DNA of 64,000 nt, taken from Stutzerimonas azotifigens. Its GTDB lineage: Bacteria; Pseudomonadota; Gammaproteobacteria; Pseudomonadales; Pseudomonadaceae. The stretch spans positions 1 through 64,000 of the forward strand of contig NZ_JAAMRF010000011.1 of the NCBI RefSeq assembly GCF_013522725.1, read 5' to 3'. Under the pieces are notes generated by a model that had not been told where the DNA came from, ran no database searches, and saw only the letters and a program-made list of their open reading frames with translations. This document shows positions 36,540 to 47,310 of this stretch, one piece after another; the first letter of the stretch is position 1, and each line of letters begins with the position of its first letter. A program made the position numbers and the translations under genes.

Positions 36540-38570
36540 TCAAACCCTGAACGCACCGATCAACTGCTGCAGCTGAGCCACCTGAGCGGTGAGCTCGCGG
36601 CTCGCCTGCTCGGCCTGCCCCGCTCCTTGCGCGGTGCGCTGTCCGGCCTGGCTGATGGCGACGATGTTCTGATCGATGTCATGGGCCACGGCGGTCTGTT
36701 CTTCGGCAGCGGCGGCGATCTGCTGGTTCTGGTCGACGATCATGCCCACCGCCGTGAGGATGTTCTGCAGGGCCTGCTGAACCTGTGCCGACTGGCTGAC
36801 CGTGTCATCGGCCATGCGATGGCTGGCGTGCATGGTCTTGACCGCCGCGCCGACGCCCGACTGGAGCCGGGCGATCATCTGCTCGATCTCGGCGGTAGAC
36901 TGCTGGGTGCGTCGCGCCAGGTTACGTACCTCGTCGGCGACCACCGCGAAGCCTCGACCCTGCTCGCCGGCGCGTGCTGCCTCGATCGCCGCGTTGAGTG
37001 CCAGCAGGTTGGTCTGTTCGGCGATGGCCTTGATCACATCCAGCACCTGGCTGATCGCCGTGCTATCGGTGACCAGCTGGTTGATCACGCTCACCGATTG
37101 TTCGATTTCCCCGGCCAGACGCTGGATGCTGTCGACCTGCGCGTCCACCAGGCCTCGCCCGCTCTGGGTTTCTCGGTTCACCGCCTGGGCACCGTCGACC
37201 GCCGCGGATGCGCTACTCGCCACTTCCTGGGCGGTAGCCGACATCTGGTTCATCGCGGTGGCGACCTGGTCGATCTGGCCGCGCTGCTCGGTCACCGCAT
37301 GGCTGCTGTCGGCGGCGATGCCCTCGACCGCGCCGGCCTGCCGGTTGACCTCGCCCACCGTCTGCCCGACCCGTTCGATCAGTTCGCGAATGCGGGTGAT
37401 CGAGGCGTTGAATACTTGCCCCAGCTCGCCCATCTCGTCGCGGCTCTGCACCTTGAAACGAGCCGTCATGTCGCCTGCGGCCACCTGATCGAGCACACGC
37501 CCGAGCGCCGACAGAGACGCACGGGTGGACACGTAGAAGGCGCTGTAGAGGTAGACCACCAGCACGAACACCAGCGCCAGCGCCGCCAACAGCAGGGTCA
37601 TCTCCAACTGCTTGCCCTGCAGCCGCTCGCCCAGACGCTGATGGAGAAACGCCAGCGAGGTATCGTTGAACGCGTAGGTCTTGGCCATCTCGGCGGTGAG
37701 CCGGTCGTAGAACTGCTCCCACGGCTGGTCCAATGCGTCGGCCATGATCACTTCGTCCTGGATCAGCTCGCTGCCGACCCGCAGCGAATCGCGGCTGGCC
37801 TCGGCCTGGGCCTGCAACCGTTCGCGGTCGGTGCCGACGCGCGCCAGCGCGTCCTGCAATTGGGCGCCATATTGAGCCTGGGTCTTTTCCAGCTCCAGCA
37901 CCAGGTTGTCCAGCGCGTTGCTCGCGTCGGAATTGAGGAACCCCTGGCCGAACGTGTAGGCACCGACTGCCCGGGCCTCGGCCAGCAGCCCTGTGACGGC
38001 AGGGGTTGCAGTGGTGAGCAGTTCGCTGATCTGGCGCACGTCGCTCTGGGTGTCGACACTCAGGCCCGACTGATTGGCGATCAGCCTGATCAGCACCTGG
38101 GCATGACCGAGTACCTGCTCAGCCATCGCTACCTTGGACTGCAGCGATGCTTCGTTGCGCGCCGCCTCGAACGCTGCGGCCAGCGCGTCGCGGCGCAAGG
38201 TGAACTCGGCAATCTGGTCGGCCTCCTCGCCAACCGGTACCAGTGCGCCGAGCCGCTGCGTCACCGCCTCCTGCGCTCGCCCCATGCGCGTGCTCAGGGC
38301 CTGGGAGTTGCCGGCCTGACCAATGATCACCTCGATCCGCGCCAGGTCCCTCCAGTCTTCCAGGTCGCGGCGCAGCGACAAACCCGCAGCGAGCGGCTCT
38401 AGGCTCTGCAGCTCGACCTGCGTCGCGACGAACTCGCGGTAGGATTCCTTCACCAGGAAGTAATTGGTGAGCAGCATGGGAACGAAGAACAGCGCGCTAA
38501 TCAGGCTGAACTTCATGCCGAAACTCAGGCGATTCATCATCGCCACTGCAGGATTGAGCAGGCGCTTCAA
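36540..38570 (-). CDS. Methyl-accepting chemotaxis protein
   Basis: A 676-residue chemoreceptor. Transmembrane helices lie at about 22-41 and 318-345, bracketing a roughly 275-residue helical periplasmic sensor domain (Ala/Glu/Gln-rich, no recognisable ligand motif). A HAMP domain (about 346-400) and the signalling domain follow. The hairpin tip is intact ([21 protein letters not shown], then [15 protein letters not shown]). There is no CheR-binding pentapeptide at the C-terminus. It lies beside ampE/ampD as in P. aeruginosa PA4520. Confidence 0.93.
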   Translation of the reverse strand: MKRLLNPAVAMMNRLSFGMKFSLISALFFVPMLLTNYFLVKESYREFVATQVELQSLEPLAAGLSLRRDLEDWRDLARIEVIIGQAGNSQALSTRMGRAQEAVTQRLGALVPVGEEADQIAEFTLRRDALAAAFEAARNEASLQSKVAMAEQVLGHAQVLIRLIANQSGLSVDTQSDVRQISELLTTATPAVTGLLAEARAVGAYTFGQGFLNSDASNALDNLVLELEKTQAQYGAQLQDALARVGTDRERLQAQAEASRDSLRVGSELIQDEVIMADALDQPWEQFYDRLTAEMAKTYAFNDTSLAFLHQRLGERLQGKQLEMTLLLAALALVFVLVVYLYSAFYVSTRASLSALGRVLDQVAAGDMTARFKVQSRDEMGELGQVFNASITRIRELIERVGQTVGEVNRQAGAVEGIAADSSHAVTEQRGQIDQVATAMNQMSATAQEVASSASAAVDGAQAVNRETQSGRGLVDAQVDSIQRLAGEIEQSVSVINQLVTDSTAISQVLDVIKAIAEQTNLLALNAAIEAARAGEQGRGFAVVADEVRNLARRTQQSTAEIEQMIARLQSGVGAAVKTMHASHRMADDTVSQSAQVQQALQNILTAVGMIVDQNQQIAAAAEEQTAVAHDIDQNIVAISQAGQRTAQGAGQAEQASRELTAQVAQLQQLIGAFRV

Positions 38571-38764
38571 AAGACGTCTCCCGTATTGTTATTGGGGCGC
38601 AGCCGGCTGGCTGCGGAGCTCGTCAGAGTTGAGATCGTTATACGGGATATCGGCGGGGCAGTAGCCAACTTAAGCAATGGCGATGTGCCGCCATAAGCGG
38701 GAAGGATGGGCGCTGCTGAGAATGAGCAGGGCCCACGGGGAATGGCAGCGGAACGCGGCGCTGC

Positions 38765-39595
38765 TCAGGCGAGCAGCGTGACTACGGCGAAGACCGCATA
38801 CCAGAGCGCCCCAGCACGGATCAGCAGGGCCCAGAGCGCATCCAGGCGAGCCACGCCAGGCTCGCCGATGAAGCGCTCGTCGAGATCTGCCGCCGCCGGC
38901 CCTGCCTGGCCGAGCAGGCGACCGGCAGGCAAGTCCCAGTGCAGTAATTCGGGCAGCAAGACCCGGTTGACCGCCACGAAGTTGCCCACCAGCGCGAAGC
39001 TCGCCGTCAACGCCCGCACCGGCAGCCAGTCCAGCGCGTGGCGCACCTGTGAGGCCCGCTCGCGCAGCCCCTGGTTCGCGCCGTGCTCGGCGACCAAGGC
39101 CAGCAGCCGGTAGCCGAGCGCCACCAGCGGGCCGAGCAGCATGTACCAGAAGATCACCGCGAAGAAGCTCTGGAAGCCTTGCCAGAGCAGGTGCCGCTCG
39201 ACCCTTTCGAACAACCCGCGCTCGCTGTCGTCGGTCAGCCCGAGGTCCCGCTCGGCAGCCAGAAAGGCGCCCTCTCGGTCTTCGCGCCGCCACATGTCGC
39301 GAAACGGCCCGAGCTGCCGCTTCACATCGCCTCGTCCCAGGCTGTAGAGCACCACCAGCAGGTGCACCGGCAGGACCAGCAAGCCATAAGCCAGCGGCTC
39401 GAGCACCGCCAGCAGGAGGGCCAGCGCAATCACCGGCAACAGCACGAGCAGCGCCAGGAGCAACCAGGGCGAGTCGCCCAGCGACTGCTGGAGGCGCGCC
39501 TGCAGGGACAGCCACCAGCCGTCGCGCTGTACAGCCAGGCGCAGCGACGAGAACTTTTCAACCAAGAGCACCAGTAGCAGAACCAGAAAACTCAC
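38765..39595 (-). CDS. ampE: AmpE, inner-membrane protein of the ampDE operon
   Basis: A 276-residue integral membrane protein with four predicted helices, near residues 4-20, 37-75, 130-160 and 250-274. The GTG start at 39595 gives VSFLVLLLVLLVEKFSSLR, the family N-terminus, and overlaps the ampD stop. AmpE is a signalling-type membrane protein linked to beta-lactamase induction; its biochemical role is unclear. No ampC is in the window. Confidence 0.87.
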   Translation of the reverse strand: MSFLVLLLVLLVEKFSSLRLAVQRDGWWLSLQARLQQSLGDSPWLLLALLVLLPVIALALLLAVLEPLAYGLLVLPVHLLVVLYSLGRGDVKRQLGPFRDMWRREDREGAFLAAERDLGLTDDSERGLFERVERHLLWQGFQSFFAVIFWYMLLGPLVALGYRLLALVAEHGANQGLRERASQVRHALDWLPVRALTASFALVGNFVAVNRVLLPELLHWDLPAGRLLGQAGPAAADLDERFIGEPGVARLDALWALLIRAGALWYAVFAVVTLLA

Positions 39596-40161
39596 ATCAC
39601 GCTCCTTGTTTCGGTACAGATCGAGGCGGCAACCAGACGGCGCCAGTCGAAGAACGGGCCAGGATCGGTCTTGCGCTGCGGCGCGATATCGCTGTGGCCG
39701 CAGACACGCTCGGGGGTGATCGCCGGATAGTGCCGCTGCAGCAGCTGGCACAACGCGATCAGCGCCTCGTACTGGGCCTCGGTGAACGGCTGATCATCGG
39801 TGCCTTCGAGCTCGATGCCAATGGAGAAATCGTTGCAATTCTCCCGCTCGCAGAAGCACGAGACGCCGGCATGCCAGGCGCGATCGAGCGTCGAGACGAA
39901 CTGGGTGACCGCACCGTCGCGCTCGATGAGAAAGTGTGCCGAAACCCTGAGGCCGGCGATTTCCTGAAAGAAAGGATGCTCGGCGGGGTCCAGGCAGTTC
40001 TGGAAAAGCCGCTGCGCGTTGCCGGTGCCGAAGCACCCGGGCGGCAGGCTGATGTTGTGCAGCACCAGCAGGGACACCTCACCTGCGGGGCGCGCATTGA
40101 AATTGGGCGAAGGGCAGTGACTGATGCCCTGGCACCAGCCGGTCGCGGGATCCAGCTGCAT
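39592..40161 (-). CDS. ampD: AmpD, 1,6-anhydro-N-acetylmuramyl-L-alanine amidase
   Basis: A 189-residue cytosolic zinc amidase that cleaves the peptide from anhydromuropeptides during cell-wall recycling, limiting AmpR-driven beta-lactamase induction. Zinc ligands are His35 (LVLHNIS), His156 (CGHSDIAP) and Asp166 (RKTDPG), with Glu118 and Lys164 near the active site. Length and spacing agree with E. coli AmpD. No signal peptide. Its stop overlaps the ampE start. Confidence 0.93.
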   Translation of the reverse strand: MQLDPATGWCQGISHCPSPNFNARPAGEVSLLVLHNISLPPGCFGTGNAQRLFQNCLDPAEHPFFQEIAGLRVSAHFLIERDGAVTQFVSTLDRAWHAGVSCFCERENCNDFSIGIELEGTDDQPFTEAQYEALIALCQLLQRHYPAITPERVCGHSDIAPQRKTDPGPFFDWRRLVAASICTETRSVM

Positions 40162-40231
40162 GGAGGCTCCTTGGTCGAAGGGTCCCCCAGCTTAAAGCGT
40201 CGAGCCGCTCAACACACGGTTTTCGCCGGAG

Positions 40232-40948
40232 CTAGAACAGCTGCGGCTGGTCCGCTGCCTGACGATCACGCCGGGATGCCAGGCGATCGGCGAGGCGGGT
40301 CGGCTCCGGCAGCCGGTAGCGCGTCACGTAGTCCATCACCAGCCGCGGCGCGCTGGCGAGGCTGACCCGGTTGCCCGGCGAGACGATCAGCGGGCGCACC
40401 TTGTCCTTGCTGCGCAGCACCGTGCCGATGACGTCGCCACTCTTGTCGAGCAGGTCGACCTGAGCGCCCCGGTTGAGCGCCAGCTCTTCATGGCGGCCGG
40501 TGAGGATCTTCTTCGCCACGCCGATGGTCGGCAGCCCGGTCACCACGCCCAGATGAGCGGCGATGCCAAGCCGGCGCGGATGAGCGATGCCCTGGCCGTC
40601 GCTGAAGATCATGTCAGGCACCTGCGGTAGCGCCTCGAGCGCCTGCAGCACCGCAGGCAGCTCGCGAAACGACAGCAGGCCAGGGACGTAAGGCATCGAG
40701 GTGGGAATACGCGCCAGGCTCTGGGCGACCGGCTCGAGGGTGCTGGCATCGAGCAGCACGACCGCGGCGCGGGTGATGGCCCCGCCCTCTTCGAAGCCAA
40801 CGTCGACGCCGGCGATCAGTTTCAGCAGCCCGAAATCGTCTTCCAGGCGCACCTGCGCCGCGAGGGTCTTCTGCAGTTCACGGGCGGCGGCGGTGCTGCC
40901 ATCCCAGTCGCCAAAGGGCGAGGCGTAGCGAGGTTCGGGAACGCTCAT
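40232..40948 (-). CDS. nfi: Endonuclease V (deoxyinosine 3' endonuclease)
   Basis: A 238-residue RNase H-like nuclease that nicks DNA near deoxyinosine and other deaminated bases. Family marks are VDVGF with the first catalytic Asp, [30 protein letters not shown] and GVAKKIL. The start at 40948 (MSVPEP) follows GGAGGAG on the minus strand; an upstream in-frame ATG is less well placed. A C-terminal Arg-rich tail of about 20 residues is non-conserved-looking. Confidence 0.92.
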   Translation of the reverse strand: MSVPEPRYASPFGDWDGSTAAARELQKTLAAQVRLEDDFGLLKLIAGVDVGFEEGGAITRAAVVLLDASTLEPVAQSLARIPTSMPYVPGLLSFRELPAVLQALEALPQVPDMIFSDGQGIAHPRRLGIAAHLGVVTGLPTIGVAKKILTGRHEELALNRGAQVDLLDKSGDVIGTVLRSKDKVRPLIVSPGNRVSLASAPRLVMDYVTRYRLPEPTRLADRLASRRDRQAADQPQLF

Positions 40949-41109
40949 GAACTCCTCCAAGGTGATGGGAGATTGGATGCAGAAGCGGCCGACCGGTTCA
41001 TCGCAGGCGACTTATGGCTAACTGGACAGTGCCGGGAAAAAGCAAGACGATCATGCCGTAACTAGGCCGATACGCCTTGGCATCTCACAACAATTAGAAA
41101 ACACCCTCA

Positions 41110-42099
41110 ATGCCTGACCCGATCTGCATCAAACGCATCAGCGTGCTCGCCACCGATGGCGTGTTCGCCTCTACCCTGACCCAGGCCCAGGATTTCTTCC
41201 ACATGGCCGCCCTGCGCCACGCCCTCCAGCTCGGCCTCGAGACGCCGACGCTCAAGAGCCGCCTGGTAAGCCCGAACGGTGGGTCGGTGACCACCTTCAG
41301 CGGCACGCAGATCGGCGTGGACAGTGCGCTGGACGAGGCCGACGTGATTATCCTGCCAGCCTTCTGGGGTGACTTCGACGCGCTCTGCCGACGCTATCCC
41401 GGCGTGACGCCCTGGTTAAGCGAGCGCCACCAGGCGGGTGCCGTCATCTGCGGCGAAGCCACCGGGGTGTTCTGGATGGCCCAGGCGGGTCTGCTCGATG
41501 GCAAGCAGGGCGCCACCCACTGGCGTTTCGCCGAGGAGTTCGCCCGCCGGTTTCCCCAGGTCCAGCTCAACCCGGACAAGCATCTGAGCGACAGCGACAA
41601 CCTCTACTGCGCTGGAGGTACCACGTCGGCGAGCGATCTGTACCTGTTCCTGGTGGAGCGGTTCTGCGGGCCGAACGTGGCCCAGGGCATGGCGCGCGAC
41701 GTGCTTTTCGAGGTGCAGCGCCGCTACAGCCCCGGCCGTATCGGTTTCGGTGGCCAGAAGCTGCACCTGGACACCAGCGTGTTGCAGATCCAGGAATGGC
41801 TCGAAGCGCACTTCGCCGAAAAATTCCGCTTCGAGGACGTGGCCCGCCAGCATGGCATGAGCATCCGCAATTTCATGCGCCGTTTCCAGGCCGCCACCGG
41901 CGATAAGCCGCTGCATTACCTACAGCGGCTGCGCGTGGAGACGGCCAAGGGATTGCTGTCATCGACGCGCAAGAGCATCAAGACCGTTAGCTATGAAGTA
42001 GGCTACGACGACGCGAGCTTCTTCGCCCGGCTGTTCCGCCAGCACACCGAGCTGACGCCCAACCAGTACCGCCAGCAGTATCGGCACAAGAGCAGCTAA
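41110..42099 (+). CDS. GlxA-family transcriptional regulator (DJ-1/PfpI plus AraC domains)
   Basis: A 329-residue regulator. The N-terminal 190 residues form a DJ-1/PfpI-like domain (ISVLATDGVFASTLTQAQDFF, CGEATGVFWMAQAGLL with a Cys-like elbow), and the C-terminal AraC double helix-turn-helix begins near 235 (FEDVARQHGMSIRNFMRRFQ, YEVGYDDASFFARLFR, LTPNQYRQQY). Such proteins sense amines or amides such as carnitine or glycine betaine, but the ligand here is unknown. It is monocistronic, ending at a heptamer microsatellite. Confidence 0.88.
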   Translation: MPDPICIKRISVLATDGVFASTLTQAQDFFHMAALRHALQLGLETPTLKSRLVSPNGGSVTTFSGTQIGVDSALDEADVIILPAFWGDFDALCRRYPGVTPWLSERHQAGAVICGEATGVFWMAQAGLLDGKQGATHWRFAEEFARRFPQVQLNPDKHLSDSDNLYCAGGTTSASDLYLFLVERFCGPNVAQGMARDVLFEVQRRYSPGRIGFGGQKLHLDTSVLQIQEWLEAHFAEKFRFEDVARQHGMSIRNFMRRFQAATGDKPLHYLQRLRVETAKGLLSSTRKSIKTVSYEVGYDDASFFARLFRQHTELTPNQYRQQYRHKSS

Positions 42100-42100
42100 A

Positions 42101-42180
42101 AGCTGGAAGCTGGAAGCTGGAAGCTGGAAGCTGGAAGCTGGAAGCTGGAAGCTGGAAGCTGGAAGCTGGAAGCTGGAAGC
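42101..42180 (+). repeat. Heptamer microsatellite (AGCTGGA)n, about 11 perfect copies
   Basis: Eighty bases of uninterrupted AGCTGGA repeat start 1 base after the regulator stop. An inverted partial copy (CTTCCAGCT) is at 42222-42230, so the region can fold. It is the longest and cleanest of three tracts of the same unit in the window and lies between convergent genes. Confidence 0.92.
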
Positions 42181-42236
42181 GTTCGGGGCAGCGTTAAAAC
42201 TGCAAGCGCCTTTACTTCAAGCTTCCAGCTGCTTTC

Positions 42237-43331
42237 TTAGGGCTTATGCGGGCGCGAAAGGAACTCGTGGGACTGCATCTCCAGCAGACGGCTCAGCGTG
42301 CGCTGGAATTCGAACTCCAGCCGCCCGCCGGTATAGAGGTCTTTCAGCTCGACTTCGGCCGACAGGATCAGCTTGACGTTGCGGTCGTAGAACTCGTCGA
42401 CCAGGTTGATGAAGCGCCGCGCCATATCGTCCTTGGCGACGCCCATCTGCTCGACGTTCGAAACCAGCACCGCCTCGAAGATCTTGCCCAGCTCGATGTA
42501 GTCGTTCTGGCTGCGGGGCCCGTCGCATAGCTCGCGAAACTCGAACCAGGCGACGTCGTTGGCGACCTTGCGCGCCTTGATCGCCCGGTTTTCGATCATC
42601 AGGGCTTCGTTTTCCTGCGCCTCGCAGTTTTCGGTGAGTAGGCTGCGGAAGCTCTTCTCTAGGCTCTCTTCGGCTTCGGTGCCGAGCGGCCAATGATAGA
42701 GCTCGGCCTGCTCGAGCGCCCGCAGCCGGTAATCGATGCCGCTGTCGACGTTGACGATGACCGTATGCTGCTTGAGCAGGGCGATGGCCGGCAGGAAGCG
42801 CGCCCGCTGCAGACCGTCCTTGTAGAGGCCGTCCGGCACGATGTTGGAGGTCGCGACCAGGCTGACGCCGTTCTTGAATAGCTCATCGAGCAGCGTGGCG
42901 AGGATCATCGCGTCGGTGATATCGGAGACGAAGAACTCGTCGAAGCAGATCACCCGTGCCTCGTCGGCGAAACGCCTGCCAATGATGGTCAGCGGGTTCT
43001 TCTCGCCCTTGAGGGTCTTCATTTCTTCGTGCACGCGCTTCATGAAGCGGTGGAAGTGGGTGCGCATCTTCTGCTTGAACGGCAGCGCATCGTAGAAAGT
43101 ATCGACCAGGTAAGTCTTGCCGCGGCCAACGCCGCCCCAGAAATACAACCCTTTGATCGGTTCCTGCTGCTTCTTGCCGAACAGCTTGCCGATCAGCCCC
43201 GCCTTGCTGCGATCGGCGGCGATCAGATCGTCATACAGACGCTGCAAGTGCCGCACCGCAGTTTCCTGGGCCGCGTCGTGGAAAAAATCGGGACGCTTCA
43301 GGTCAGCCTGGTAACGCTCAAGAGGTGTCAT
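42237..43331 (-). CDS. zapE: ZapE, cell-division AFG1-like ATPase
   Basis: A 364-residue AAA-type ATPase associated with FtsZ ring constriction under stress. Walker A GGVGRGKT is at 66-73, Walker B VICFDEFFVSD at about 132-142, followed by the sensor segment VATSN. The start at 43331 gives MTPLERYQADLKRP, the N-terminus of pseudomonad homologues and the same 364-residue length; a TTG start 26 codons upstream is the alternative. Its ribosome binding site is weak. Confidence 0.88.
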   Translation of the reverse strand: MTPLERYQADLKRPDFFHDAAQETAVRHLQRLYDDLIAADRSKAGLIGKLFGKKQQEPIKGLYFWGGVGRGKTYLVDTFYDALPFKQKMRTHFHRFMKRVHEEMKTLKGEKNPLTIIGRRFADEARVICFDEFFVSDITDAMILATLLDELFKNGVSLVATSNIVPDGLYKDGLQRARFLPAIALLKQHTVIVNVDSGIDYRLRALEQAELYHWPLGTEAEESLEKSFRSLLTENCEAQENEALMIENRAIKARKVANDVAWFEFRELCDGPRSQNDYIELGKIFEAVLVSNVEQMGVAKDDMARRFINLVDEFYDRNVKLILSAEVELKDLYTGGRLEFEFQRTLSRLLEMQSHEFLSRPHKP

Positions 43332-43492
43332 GGCGGGATCGGGGTAGTGAAACGGGGTCGCCACTTTAGCGGCGCCCTCGGTGCTTGGCAATTTGCTGAA
43401 ATCGTTCAACCTGAGCCCTCGGCCTGGCTAGCGGATTGGGATGCCGATAGTGCGACGACGAGCCCACGCCAGCCGGGCTCATCGCGACGGGA

Positions 43493-44854
43493 TTAAGCGC
43501 TGGCCAGGGTCGCCACCGCCGTGTGCAGCCTCAGCATGGCAGCGTCGCGGTCGGCGACGTCGTCATAGGCAGGGCTGTCAGCGATGCATTCACCGTCCAG
43601 CCACAGGGTGAATTGATTGACCTCGTCGGCACGAAGTTCCAGTGCGTCGGCACCCTGGCCTACCAACTGCTGGGTCACGACGCCCACCGCCTTGGGATCG
43701 GCGAAAGGGCGTGAGAGCAGCAACTGCTCGCCATCGGCGGCCAGAAAGCGGAAGCGGAAGCTGCCGTCCTGCTCGCGAAAGCTGACGAAGCGCGCGCTCT
43801 TGCCGCCCTTTTTCTTGGCCTTCGTGGTGCTCTGCACCTCGCTGCGGAACGAGCGCAGGCCAACCGCCTCGCGGAGCTCCTGAAGGAACGGCGTGGCGAT
43901 ACGGCGCGCGTTGGCCGCACCGGCATGCAGGATGTCTTCGAGCTCGGACGGCTTTTCGATCAGTTGCCGGTAGCGCTCGCGGGCCTCGCCAAGCTCGCCC
44001 TCGAGCAGTTCGAACAGACGCTGCTTGGCCTCGCCCCAGGCGAGCCCTTCGAGCAATTGCTGGCGGAACTCGGCCTGCTGAGCGGGTGTGGAGAAGGCCT
44101 GATAGAGCGTGAACAGGTGGGAGTTGTCCGGGTCCTTCGGCTCGCCGGGCGCACGGGAATCGGTGACGATGCGGGCGATAGCGTCCTTGAGCTGCTTGGC
44201 GCTGCCGAACAGCGGGATGGTGTTGTCGTAGCTCTTGGACATCTTGCGCCCGTCGAGTCCAGGCAGGGTCGCCACGCTCTCCTCGATGACCGCCTCGGGC
44301 AAGGTGAAGAATTCGCGCCCCTGACCGAACAGGTGGTTGAAGCGCTGGGCGATGTCGCGCGCCATTTCCACGTGCTGAATCTGATCGCGACCGACCGGCA
44401 CCTTGTGTGCGTTGAACATCAGAATGTCTGCCGCCATCAGCACCGGATAGCTGAACAGGCCCATGGTCACGCCGGCGTCAGGGTCTTCGCCGTTCTCGCT
44501 GTTCTTGTCGACCGCGGCCTTGTAGGCATGGGCGCGGTTGAGCAGCCCTTTGCCGGCTACACAGGTCAGCAGCCAGGTCAGCTCGGGAATCTCGGGGATG
44601 TCCGACTGCCGATAGAAGGTGACACGATCGGTATCCAGGCCGAAGGCGAGCCAGGTCGCGGCGATTTCCAGACGCGAGCGCTGGATGCGCTGAGGGTCGT
44701 CGCACTTGATCAGGGCGTGGTAGTCGGCGAGGAAGTAGAACGAGTCGGCATCGCTCTGGCGGCTGGCAACGATCGCCGGGCGGATCGCTCCGGCGTAGTT
44801 GCCCAGGTGAGGAGTACCGGTAGTGGTGATACCGGTCAGGATGCGGGTGGTCAT
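43493..44854 (-). CDS. trpS: Tryptophanyl-tRNA synthetase with C-terminal extension
   Basis: A 453-residue class Ic synthetase that charges tRNA-Trp. The HIGH-type motif is PHLGN at about 15-19 and the KMSKS motif is at about 203-207 ([12 protein letters not shown]). The core is complete by about residue 340. Beyond it is an extra domain of about 105 residues beginning with a Lys-rich linker ([10 protein letters not shown]) and [17 protein letters not shown], which resembles a YegP/DUF1508 fold. Such extended TrpRS proteins occur in pseudomonads. The extension's role is not known. Confidence 0.93.
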   Translation of the reverse strand: MTTRILTGITTTGTPHLGNYAGAIRPAIVASRQSDADSFYFLADYHALIKCDDPQRIQRSRLEIAATWLAFGLDTDRVTFYRQSDIPEIPELTWLLTCVAGKGLLNRAHAYKAAVDKNSENGEDPDAGVTMGLFSYPVLMAADILMFNAHKVPVGRDQIQHVEMARDIAQRFNHLFGQGREFFTLPEAVIEESVATLPGLDGRKMSKSYDNTIPLFGSAKQLKDAIARIVTDSRAPGEPKDPDNSHLFTLYQAFSTPAQQAEFRQQLLEGLAWGEAKQRLFELLEGELGEARERYRQLIEKPSELEDILHAGAANARRIATPFLQELREAVGLRSFRSEVQSTTKAKKKGGKSARFVSFREQDGSFRFRFLAADGEQLLLSRPFADPKAVGVVTQQLVGQGADALELRADEVNQFTLWLDGECIADSPAYDDVADRDAAMLRLHTAVATLASA

Positions 44855-44927
44855 GGCTGTCGTCTCGGCTCAAGCGGGGCAAGCAACGGCAAGACCGCAG
44901 GGCCTCGCCGTCATCGGGAGCGGTGGA

Positions 44928-45554
44928 TCACAGGCGCGGTAGCACCAGATCCTTCAATTCCACCAGCTTGCCATGAAAAAAGTGCCCGCATTCTGCCACT
45001 TTCAGCAGCTCATGGGGCCGCTCGAGCGCCGCGCTGAAGGCATACACCGAATCGGGAGCGACCACCTCGTCATTCTCAGGCTGGATGATCGTCAGGGCAC
45101 CACCCTGCGGCATCGGCTTGCCCGCCAGCCGCGAGACCGCCGGTGCGGCCATGAACAGGCGCTCGGGGCCCTGGCCCTGCTGTTCGAGGCGGGCCGCCAG
45201 GCTGGCGGCGACGAAACCGCCGAAGGAAAAGCCGAACAGCGTGACCGGCAGGCCCGGATGTTGGTCCTTGAGCCAACGCAGCGCGGCCTCGGCATCGTCG
45301 ACTTCGCCGCTACCCATGTCGTGCTCACCGGCACTGCCTCCGACGCCACGGTAGTTGAAGCGCAGGGTCGCGAAACCAGCGTCGCGCGCGGTGCGCTGCA
45401 GGGTCGAGACCACCTTGTTCAGCATGGTGCCACCCTGAACCGGGTTGGGATGGCAGACGAGCGCTACGCGGGTGGGCGTCGGCTGATCGAAATAAAGGCC
45501 TTCCAGCGCACCGCAGGGGCCTTCGAGAGAGACTGGATTTTCACGTATCAACAA
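44928..45554 (-). CDS. Alpha/beta-hydrolase (serine hydrolase-like)
   Basis: A 208-residue alpha/beta-hydrolase. The nucleophile elbow GFSFGG, the acid in IIQPENDEVV and the His in CGHFFHG are all visible; ALVCHPNPVQGGTM is the oxyanion region typical of the PA4440-like group. The start is a TTG at 45554 (LIRENPVSL), with only a distant GGAG upstream, so it is uncertain. It lies 73 bases upstream of trpS on the same strand and may be co-transcribed. Confidence 0.85.
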   Translation of the reverse strand: MLIRENPVSLEGPCGALEGLYFDQPTPTRVALVCHPNPVQGGTMLNKVVSTLQRTARDAGFATLRFNYRGVGGSAGEHDMGSGEVDDAEAALRWLKDQHPGLPVTLFGFSFGGFVAASLAARLEQQGQGPERLFMAAPAVSRLAGKPMPQGGALTIIQPENDEVVAPDSVYAFSAALERPHELLKVAECGHFFHGKLVELKDLVLPRL

Positions 45555-45693
45555 AGGGGGAACTCCGTGACCTCGGGTCGAGTCGACTCGTCTTGCTCAG
45601 ACGCTGTCCGATGTCCACCGCGTCGCATCGCGGTATACAGGGCAGGTACGAGACGTTAACGTAAGCTCAGCCGTTTACCTAGAGGAAGGACTC

Positions 45694-46131
45694 GTGGAAC
45701 AAAGCCTCACGATCTGGTTACTCCCGCTTGTCGGTGTCGCCATTGGCATCGCCATCGGTTACCTGGTGGCCCGCAATAGCTCGCCAAATCGCACCCAGCG
45801 CCAGGTCGACGACCTGCAGGAGCGCTTCGATACCTACCAGAGCGAAGTGGTGACCCACTTCAATACGACGGCCAGCCTGCTGCGTAAGCTCACCAACAGC
45901 TACCAGGACATCCAGGACCATCTTTCCGAAGGTGCCGACCGCCTGGCTCTCGACGAGCCTACCCGCCAACGCCTCCTGGCGGCGCTGCACGCCGACGAAA
46001 ACACCCACGCCTCCAGCCGGGAGCGGCTGACCTCGCCTACCTTCACCGAACCTCCGAAGGACTATGCGCCGAAGGGCGAAGGCGCCCCGGGTACCTTGCA
46101 CGAAAACTTCGGCCTGAAGAGCAAGCACTGA
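45694..46131 (+). CDS. zapG: ZapG/YhcB, DUF1043 inner-membrane protein
   Basis: A 145-residue protein with one N-terminal transmembrane helix at about 7-26 and a cytoplasmic coiled coil (TQRQVDDLQERFDTYQSEVV, then YQDIQDHL), followed by a flexible tail with LTSPTF. This is the DUF1043 layout; E. coli YhcB/ZapG links cell division with envelope growth. It starts with GTG after AGAGGAAGGA. Divergent from the hydrolase gene and convergent with nadC. Confidence 0.9.
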   Translation: MEQSLTIWLLPLVGVAIGIAIGYLVARNSSPNRTQRQVDDLQERFDTYQSEVVTHFNTTASLLRKLTNSYQDIQDHLSEGADRLALDEPTRQRLLAALHADENTHASSRERLTSPTFTEPPKDYAPKGEGAPGTLHENFGLKSKH

Positions 46132-46174
46132 GCCGGCGTAACCCCGTGGCGGCACCTCTGCCGCCACTCCCGCC

Positions 46175-47050
<876 letters not shown>

Positions 47051-47196
47051 TTATAGAGACAGGCTGACGCCCACGCAGCGAAGTTGGCAAGCGCTACGCG
47101 TTCTGCTAGATAGGAGCGGTGCTGTGATCTTTTTTGGATGCGCTCCCAAAAACCGGGAGTATCTGTGACCTGGATCATGTCCAAGCAAAGTCCGGG

Positions 47197-47224
47197 CTTG
47201 GCTTAACTGTGCCAGACCTATAAT
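47197..47224 (+). promoter_or_regulatory. Sigma-70-like promoter for the first DUF1631 gene
   Basis: CTTGGC (47197-47202) and a perfect -10 TATAAT (47219-47224) are separated by 16 bases, about 90 bases before the start codon. The -35 is weak. Confidence 0.5.
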
Positions 47225-47310
47225 TAATCCCAGGACGGGTCTCAGCCGCGGAAACGCATAACCCCAGTTCACGTTGCAATCCCATGGCCGGTGATTGCGG
47301 GAGAGTTTCG

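Noticed and set aside
36450-38402. Long plus-strand open frame of 650 codons
   Set aside because: It is antisense to the chemoreceptor, has low-complexity His/Arg/Gln sequence, and has no ribosome binding site.
39049-40365. Plus-strand frame over ampE and ampD
   Set aside because: The complementary strand encodes two clear family members with matching motifs; the antisense frame is Arg/Pro-rich only.
42101-42180. Regular repeats as a CRISPR array
   Set aside because: Units are 7 bases with no spacers; it is a microsatellite, and no cas gene is near.
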